Part shown: in pieces, positions 57,783 through 64,000 of the stretch
Layout of the letters: every line of letters begins with the position of its first letter
Numbering within the stretch: the first letter of the stretch is position 1
Source: Eutypella sp. D-1
Taxonomy: Eukaryota > Ascomycota > Sordariomycetes > Xylariales > Diatrypaceae
Assembly: GCA_023313575.1 (NCBI GenBank)
Contig: JAJTTP010000027.1
Location: 372,001 to 436,000 of the forward strand
Direction of reading: 5' to 3'
DNA length: 64,000 bases
The notes under the pieces: generated by a model
The model's input: only the letters and a program-made list of their open reading frames with translations
Told to the model about the DNA's origin: nothing
Databases searched by the model: none
Translations under genes and position numbers: made by a program

Positions 57783-58364
57783 GAAGAATAGGCAGCGTGG
57801 CCAGCAGCGAACCAGTGCAAGCGACCATGAACGTCACTTTCCCTTGCAGTATGACATAGCCTTAGCAAATAGGATCTAACTGGTGCTAGAAGTCCGAGCT
57901 GTACGACGGCATGAGTGGGTTTTCATGGCAATAAGCGGCGGGAATAAGGTATCCAGCCAACGACAATGCTGCTGTGGAGGGCTGTCTCGGGCAACCCACA
58001 CCACACCTTGACAACGGGATCAGCACCGGGTCTAAGTCGAACTATATGGGGCTCACTATTGGACCCTGCCCAAAAACGAGAGCCGCACCTGCTTGGCAGC
58101 ATCGGGGCGGAGCACCACAGACCATTCGGCTCGCGACATTGGACCGAGGGCATTCATCAGATACTGTGCCAAGACATGGACATAATGAATCGGACGTCAG
58201 ACAGTGATAACTTACCATCTGATTTGCCCCGATCACTGCTACCCAACTCAAGCCCCAGTATAAGACTCACGTCGACTGCGCTTCCGAGGTCAGCACAATA
58301 ACGCATCAGCGCCGAGAAAGCTCTGTGGAAGGAGGTCGAGCTCGACTTAACATTTTGATTCACA
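57783..58364. promoter_or_regulatory. Shared divergent promoter of the Pad1/Fdc1 pair
   Basis: 582 bp between two divergent starts whose products work together, so a bidirectional, co-regulated promoter is likely. I do not see a clear inverted-repeat operator by eye. Confidence 0.5.
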
Positions 58365-59891
58365 ATGGCCGTGGCATTGCTACCTCACGAGACTGACAGA
58401 CTACCTGCCGAAAGCTTTCGCAAGTTCATTTCGGAACTCTATCAAGAGGATGACCTGGCTGTAATTACAGAAGAGGTGGATCCTTACCTCGAAGCGGCTG
58501 CTATCACTCGAAAGGCATGTGAAACAGAGGACAAGGCCCCTCTATTCAACAACTTGAAGGGATGCCACCCTGGAGGTCTGTTTCGCATCCTGGGTGCGCC
58601 GGTAGGGGCTAGCTCACTACCCGGGAAACGCTTCATCCGAATAGCTAAGTCACTTGGACTACCCTCCACTGCCAGCGGGCACGACATTGTCCAAAAGGTC
58701 AACGCTGCGAAACGACTGCCCCAAGTGCCACCCAAGGAAGTCTCATCAGGCTCGGTTAAGGAATTTAAGCTCTTCGGGGATGAGATCGACTTGACCACTC
58801 TCCCGAATCCTTATGTGCACCAGGACGACGGTGGGAAGTTCGTACAAACCTTCGGCATGTTCATTGTGCAGAGTCCCGACGGATCGTGGGTGAATTGGTC
58901 CATCACCCGAGGTATGCTGCACGACAAGAGGTCCTTGGTTTGCCCCGTGATCCCCAGGCAGGACATCGGGGTGATCCGGCAGATGTGGATGGACAGAGGG
59001 CAGGACATGCCGTTTGCCCTGTGCTTCGGCGTCCCCCCTGCTGCCATCATGGTCAGCGGAATGCCGCTCCCCAAGGGGGTCAACGAGACAGGCTTCATCG
59101 GCGCGTTGACCGGAAACCCTGTGGAGGTGACCAAATGCGAAACCAATGACATTCGCGTGCCTGCTGACGCCGAGATTGTAATGGAAGGAGTCGTGTCCAG
59201 GTCAGAGACTGCCAGCGAAGGGCCCATGGCCGAGTATCACGGCCTCATATTTCCCGGAGAGGCCAAGCAGTGCCCCGTGTTCAAGATCGACGCCATCACG
59301 TACCGGAAAGACCCCATTTTGCCGATGTGTGTGACAGGAAGAGCCCCGGAGGAAAGCGAGACCGTGTGGGGATTGATGCAGACTGCCGAGGTTCTCAACA
59401 TCTGTCAGGATGCGGGTCTCCCCGTCACCATGGTCTGGAACCCCTTTGAATCACACTGTCTGTGGTTCGTCCTCCAGGTAGACAGACAGAAGCTGCGCGA
59501 ACTCAACACGAACATGGAGGAGTTCAGCCAGAAAGTGGGCCATACGGTCTTCGGTTCCAAGCCGGGGTTCTACATTCCTATAGTGTACTTGATAGGGGAG
59601 GACATCGACCCGACCAACCTCAAGGACGTCATCTGGGCCAACGCTACGCGGTGCCAGCCGCGAAAGAGCGAGTTCTTCTTCGACCAGTATCCAAACATCC
59701 CTCTGATTCCCTACGTATCCCATGGAGAAAAGGATGGCCCATATCATACCAAGGTCGTTCGGTGCTGCTTATTCGCTGAGGAGTTCTCGCGCGAACTGGT
59801 ATGGAGAGAAGCTTCCTTCCGGGCCAACTATCCCAAGGCTATCCAGGATAAGGTTGATCAGATATGGACTTCATGGGGATTCAGAAACTAG
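58365..59891 (+). CDS. FDC1: UbiD-family ferulic/cinnamic acid decarboxylase
   Basis: This single-exon gene encodes 508 residues, close to the about 500 of fungal Fdc1. VNWSITRGM (177-184) holds Arg182. The EGPMAEYHG stretch (285-293) holds two glutamates (285 and 290) five apart. These match the Arg-Glu-Glu catalytic set known from Aspergillus Fdc1. The conserved ALTGNPVEVTKCET region (247-260) and the C-terminal GPYHTKVVRCCLF follow the UbiD pattern. With prenyl-FMN the enzyme decarboxylates phenylacrylic acids such as cinnamic, ferulic or sorbic acid to vinyl products by reversible cycloaddition. It detoxifies plant phenolics and preservatives. No signal peptide is present; yeast Fdc1 is cytosolic. 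Confidence 0.94.
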   Translation: MAVALLPHETDRLPAESFRKFISELYQEDDLAVITEEVDPYLEAAAITRKACETEDKAPLFNNLKGCHPGGLFRILGAPVGASSLPGKRFIRIAKSLGLPSTASGHDIVQKVNAAKRLPQVPPKEVSSGSVKEFKLFGDEIDLTTLPNPYVHQDDGGKFVQTFGMFIVQSPDGSWVNWSITRGMLHDKRSLVCPVIPRQDIGVIRQMWMDRGQDMPFALCFGVPPAAIMVSGMPLPKGVNETGFIGALTGNPVEVTKCETNDIRVPADAEIVMEGVVSRSETASEGPMAEYHGLIFPGEAKQCPVFKIDAITYRKDPILPMCVTGRAPEESETVWGLMQTAEVLNICQDAGLPVTMVWNPFESHCLWFVLQVDRQKLRELNTNMEEFSQKVGHTVFGSKPGFYIPIVYLIGEDIDPTNLKDVIWANATRCQPRKSEFFFDQYPNIPLIPYVSHGEKDGPYHTKVVRCCLFAEEFSRELVWREASFRANYPKAIQDKVDQIWTSWGFRN

Positions 59892-62765
59892 GTAGATTGG
59901 TGGTCTAGCAATCTCTTGAGAGGTGACATCTAAACTTCCTATAAAGGGTCACTCATCGAAGCTGATAGTATGTAGTGGTAATGTGTCCAGTGATGGGTTC
60001 GAGATCGGTCTGGTTTCTTTCCAACTTATGCTGCCGATGATCCCCGGTCTGAACAACCTGCAACGAGAGGGTGGCCCATTCTCCTAGAACCCCTACTCTA
60101 GTCCCTGCACGATTAATAGAAGTGATCAAGTTGTAAAACCACACCCTCCCCCCCTTCCTGATTTTGGACTTGCCAAGGCGAACATCTATTTTGTACTGCT
60201 TAGCTGTGTTACGTGGCAGACTTAACTTGGTCTCTTTAATACCCAACAAAGAAGCAAGGCGGTCCCGAAAAGCCCCCGGCCTTGTATTGCTACAGTAGGA
60301 TTTCGTTTGCATGACCACCAATCAGCCCATTAGGAGCACTCCGTCATTATTTGTGAATGCTTCGCGCTATTTTCTTTAACGCAAACGTGCAGGCCCAAAC
60401 CCCTCTCTAGTACAGATTATTGGCGACAGGCTTCTACGCCTATTGTTCACTTTCACTTTTTGCGCAACTATTGGATTCCGCATTTGCAGTGGATAGGGTT
60501 TGGCAGAAATGTATCACACGGAGGCCTATAAGATTGGTGACCAATGCCAAGACCGCGATGAGAAAGGATTGGTGGAGAACGGCAGATCACCGCGTTATAG
60601 GTGCTGGTTAAGCAGGAATCACCTTAGCTACTGCAAGGCCGGGTTCAGCTCAGCAATACATTACTCAATGACATATCCTTTTTGGGTCTGTTTCAGCTGC
60701 TATCGAGCTATGAAAACTCATGCTAATATACGTAGGCGAGCTTAAGGACAGTTTCCTAATTCTCAGTCGCCCACTCTCGCGTGAGTCTTGGTGCTGCACC
60801 CTAAGGATTATGATCCTACGGGCATACAGTCGCTGCACGAGAAGGTGGGGACATAATTAGCAGGTGCCTGCTATAGGGGCTGGAAAGCGCAATGTCATCT
60901 GATATTTTGATCCGCTGAGAGACACGCCCCGCGGAATCATTCCCGTAGGCTTTTGTCACGCGAAAAAAAAACGACGCCTTTAATAGCGCTATTGCAATAA
61001 TGGTGTATATCTTGGTTGTGACAGCTTTGTCATAGTCGGTGTCACAGGGAGGGACGGAACCTTGGCAGCGATCCCTGTTAGTCACGTGATAGCGGACGGG
61101 TATATCAATTGGGCCTGTGCGGGGTTAGGAGACTTCTCCTCTTTCCCTTCTTCTTTTCCTTCTTTCCCCAAAGACCTTAGGACCATAACCGTTTATTATC
61201 AAATGAATAAACGTATCAAAGAATACAGATATTCCAAGCCGGGATAGCCCTCCCACCTTGTGACAGTCGGTGGTCTGACCCTTTCTAGCTAAACTGGCAA
61301 TGTCGCTTTAGTGTCGGGGTTGAGTAGCATCGAATACTCCCATATATACACACAGAGAGACTAATTAGCATAAGAGCAAGTCAAGGAATTATGCGTTTAG
61401 TTCAGGTACTGTCTAAATACATCATGAAGCTCATTGATTTTTAGGTATGCCCCGACTTGAATGGATTTGGCTCCTCGTTCAAGTCCTTCATGGACAGACC
61501 GCTACGGTCTAGTCGAGCATTGACTGTCCCCTCAAAATTCTCAAGCCATAATCAATCTCCAGTCTCTCTCTCCAGCTCTATCCATTATTCTAGCAAATTA
61601 TAATAACAACCCAAGGTGCAGGCGGTATGTATTGAGGCTGGCACGGGCGAGTGCACCAGGGTGCTGGTGGCGGAGGAGGATAGCAGACTTGGTAGCACGG
61701 CATTGCTGTCGTAGGAGTTACGTCTGAAAGCTAAGTGTTGTTTTGATATAAAACAAGGCTCGCGATTTGCGGTGGAGTTTCGGGCTTGCTTTCACACCGT
61801 GACATGATTCAGTATCACTGATATCTATGGAATAGGGGTGCTTGCTATGAATGAAGATGGGACTTACCTTGAGTATATTGGCGTTTTTCAGATATGCAGA
61901 GAATTTCGGAAGCGAGAAGCAAAGGCAAAGGTCTTGTCTTGTCATGCGAGGACAGCCCTTAAATATTATTCAAGCCCAGGAGTAAAATCGCTCAGAATGA
62001 CTTTTGCTCGGCTTTTTGTGCAGGTTGCTCCTGTAGCCGCTTGTTTGCTAATGCTACTTAGAAACTTTTAACAGCGATTATATCACCTTACCTAGATAAT
62101 TTAGTAAAGCCAAGGAAATTTCCTTAGGACTATTCCGCCGGAGAGTGAAAAGGGGTACCCATGCAGATGATTCAGAGGTTGTATCCCGAATCGATAATGC
62201 CGGGTACAACATCCATCTCGCGTAGGAAGTGATGTAGCTGCATAAGGGGGGGGGTGTCAAGCATTTGTCTACCGACTATTGGATAGGAAGCAAAACAGAG
62301 CTGCGTTTATTCCGAGGATAATCTCACTCCTCCTCCCTGCCTCTTTATCCTTTTCGCATCATATGACTGTACCGCGGAACGTTCTAGAGTCCTATAGCTT
62401 TTAGAACATAGTCTAGTGTTTGTAAACTGCGAGGCACTTTGATTCAAAGGGAGACCAACCCGAAGTCTATGAGATTCTATTGGTAGAATCTGTACGAAGA
62501 TGTCCCCGGAAGTACTCGGCGATCACAATACAGTGCATACGAGAGAGAGCTCATCTACGCGCGGAAGAATAAACACAGAATGACACACGGATAGAGAGTG
62601 GGAGGGTAAGGGATGAAGAGGGGTAAATGAGTAGACATACATAAAAGGCTAGGTATATATAACTATGTCTGACTTGTTCTACGAGGCAAAACTTAACGAT
62701 TTCCTTCTAACTAATTGCAATCCAAAGGTGCACACCAAATCGACAATCGAAATATCAGCATCAAG
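59892..62765. other. 2.9-kb intergenic region, no supported gene
   Basis: The largest frame (59953-60321, minus, 122 codons) has no recognised domain. Others overlap each other in different frames. A GTCACGTGAT box lies near 61081-61090. No terminal repeat or target-site duplication could be identified, so I do not call a transposon. The right end (62600-62765) carries the promoter of the peroxiredoxin-like gene. Confidence 0.45.
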
Positions 62766-64000
62766 ATGTCTCAGAAGAAGATTTCGTGAGTGTTGTTCTG
62801 TCGGAGTGCTACTCCTTCTCCCTGAACAGGCTTTGACAACTTGGACGAACAGATTGCAGCTTGGCCATACTGCCCCAGACTTTCAAGCCGAGTCGACCCA
62901 GGTACAGTTCCGTAACTGATAGCTCTCGCTTATCCAGCCCGACTCCTTTCAACTTCTGTCCTTCTCTTTTCTCGGTTTCATTTCTCTGGATCTTTGGCTT
63001 CTGCTATACAAAAGCTTCTCTCTGACCGACGTACAGGGACATATCCACTTCCACGACTGGATTGGCAGAGACGTAAGAGTATCCGATTAGCAACATAACT
63101 CGTAGCATGCATACTGAATATTATCGAGGCAAAGAAACAATGGACGGTTCTCATGGCTCACCCCTTCGGTATGTCACTATGCCTCAATCAACAGCCATTC
63201 GCTAGAAGTTCTTCACGAGCGACACCGAAGAAAAGGATTTGACGAAGAGCTTCGATATAGAGAATCAGGTGTCTACCACCGAGATTGCATATGGGGAGTT
63301 CCTCACTGAGCACTTCGCGATGCGTAATGCCAAGCTCATTGCCATCATCCCGGATACCCTGGAGAGCATCCGAAAGTGGCAAGGAACCATCGAGGCTGCT
63401 GCGCAGAAGCCCATCACGATGCCAATTGTAGCCGACGTGAAAAAGTCCATTGCTCACTCCTATAACATGTAAGGCCTCGCTCTGAGTACTTCAACTCAGG
63501 GGGAAGAAGACACGTTGTGTCCAACCAACGATTGAAAACTTACCTGGAGCAGGATCGACATTACGGATGATGGAGTCGAGACCGAGAACGAGACCATTCA
63601 CGACGTGATAATCATCGATCCGGACAAGGTCGTCCAAGCCATCTTCAGCTACCCTCCCTCGGTTGGCATGAGCCCCCAGGAGGTATTACGAGTCCTCGAC
63701 GCACTCCAGACTCCCGACCAGTCCGTATACCCTTCATATCCTCATGTCGTTTTAATCCTAGGGTATACTGACGCCTACGAAACAGTGTTGCTACACCTGC
63801 TGGCTGGAACCCTGGCGACAAAGTCGTTGCTCACCATGCCGTTGATCTGAATGAGGCTCACGTACGCTTCCATTTTATTACCTTCTGTTCTTCCATCCCC
63901 GATTGAAGCGCAGTGCTCGGTTAAAGATAAAGAATACATTCACAGAACTGATATTGTGCATAGTCCAAGTTCGACAAGGTGGATACCTATGTGGATGGAC
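62766..64000 (+). CDS. 1-Cys peroxiredoxin-like protein with Ser at the peroxidatic position (3' end outside the window)
   Basis: Eight exons are inferred: 62766-62785, 62853-62901, 63037-63072, 63135-63168, 63261-63468, 63553-63720, 63786-63861 and 63964 to the edge. The frame is kept throughout. LGHTAPDFQAES, HFHDWIGRD, WTVLMAHPF, LIAIIPDTLESIRKW, MPIVADVKKSIAHSYNMIDI, VIIIDPDKVVQAIFSYPPSVG, EVLRVLDALQ and TPAGWNPGDKVVAHHAV all match Prx6-type peroxiredoxins in order. Yet the P-x-x-x-T-x-x-C active site is HPFENQVSTTEI, with Ser in place of the Cys and no Thr. The acceptor at 63260 is my preferred choice; a second AG at 63230 would add ten residues but still no Cys. The donor at 63721 (GTCCGT) is weak. 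It may be a pseudoenzyme or a decaying copy. Confidence 0.7.

Noticed and set aside
61078..61095. GTCACGTGAT box resembling the ends of some fungal DNA transposons
   Set aside because: No matching inverted copy or transposase frame was found nearby; a lone CACGTG E-box explains it as well.
63169..63260. Peroxiredoxin read as a pseudogene through the TAG acceptor at 63205
   Set aside because: That splice would be only 37 nt and shift the frame, but acceptors at 63230 or 63260 keep it open, so a frameshift need not be invoked.

Overview
The window reads as genomic DNA of a filamentous ascomycete (Pezizomycotina). Most genes have few, short introns (about 40-110 nt) with GTAAGT/GTGAGT-type donors, CTAAC/CTGAC-like branch sites and TAG/CAG acceptors. 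Gene content fits: a CE16 acetylesterase, a secreted class II-type heme peroxidase, a carotenoid oxygenase, a fungal Pad1/Fdc1 pair, Rft1, Dbp3, Isu1, Ubp14, Mad2 and Guf1. I cannot name the species. Exon structures below were rebuilt by hand from splice signals and reading-frame continuity; no alignment or transcript data were used.

Layout. 1-4.6 kb: end of a cytochrome P450, a flavodoxin-fold quinone reductase and a short-chain dehydrogenase, possibly the edge of a cluster extending to the left. 5.5-14.1 kb: five sugar-catabolic genes in a row: a beta-hydroxyacid (threonate-type) dehydrogenase, a class II aldolase, a dihydroxyacetone/erythrulose-type kinase, an RpiB-type isomerase and a non-canonical triosephosphate-isomerase-like protein. 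Together they resemble bacterial C4-sugar (erythritol/erythrulose/threonate) pathways and are the most interesting system here. 15.1-21.2 kb: one giant, low-complexity MIT-domain protein. 21.2-25.8 kb: gene-free. 25.8-35.2 kb: spaced accessory genes (CE16 esterase, carotenoid oxygenase, peroxidase). 35.5-39.0 kb: a 14-exon dynamin-like GTPase. 40-54.8 kb: housekeeping block (RFT1, DBP3, ISU1, UBP14, MAD2, GUF1). 55.4-59.9 kb: a small secreted protein and a divergent Pad1/Fdc1 decarboxylase pair. 62.8-64 kb: a 5' part of a 1-Cys-type peroxiredoxin whose peroxidatic cysteine appears to be serine, running off the window.

How the genes work together. The kinase, the TIM-like isomerase and the RpiB-like isomerase can be laid out as erythrulose to erythrulose-1-phosphate to erythrulose-4-phosphate to erythrose-4-phosphate. 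The dehydrogenase and aldolase match an oxidised (tetronate) branch. Pad1 makes the prenylated FMN that Fdc1 needs, so the divergent pair is a self-sufficient phenylacrylate decarboxylation unit. Intergenic DNA throughout carries many copies of TACCTA/TAGGTA, often as the palindrome TACCTAGGTA, densest upstream of the GTPase and RFT1.
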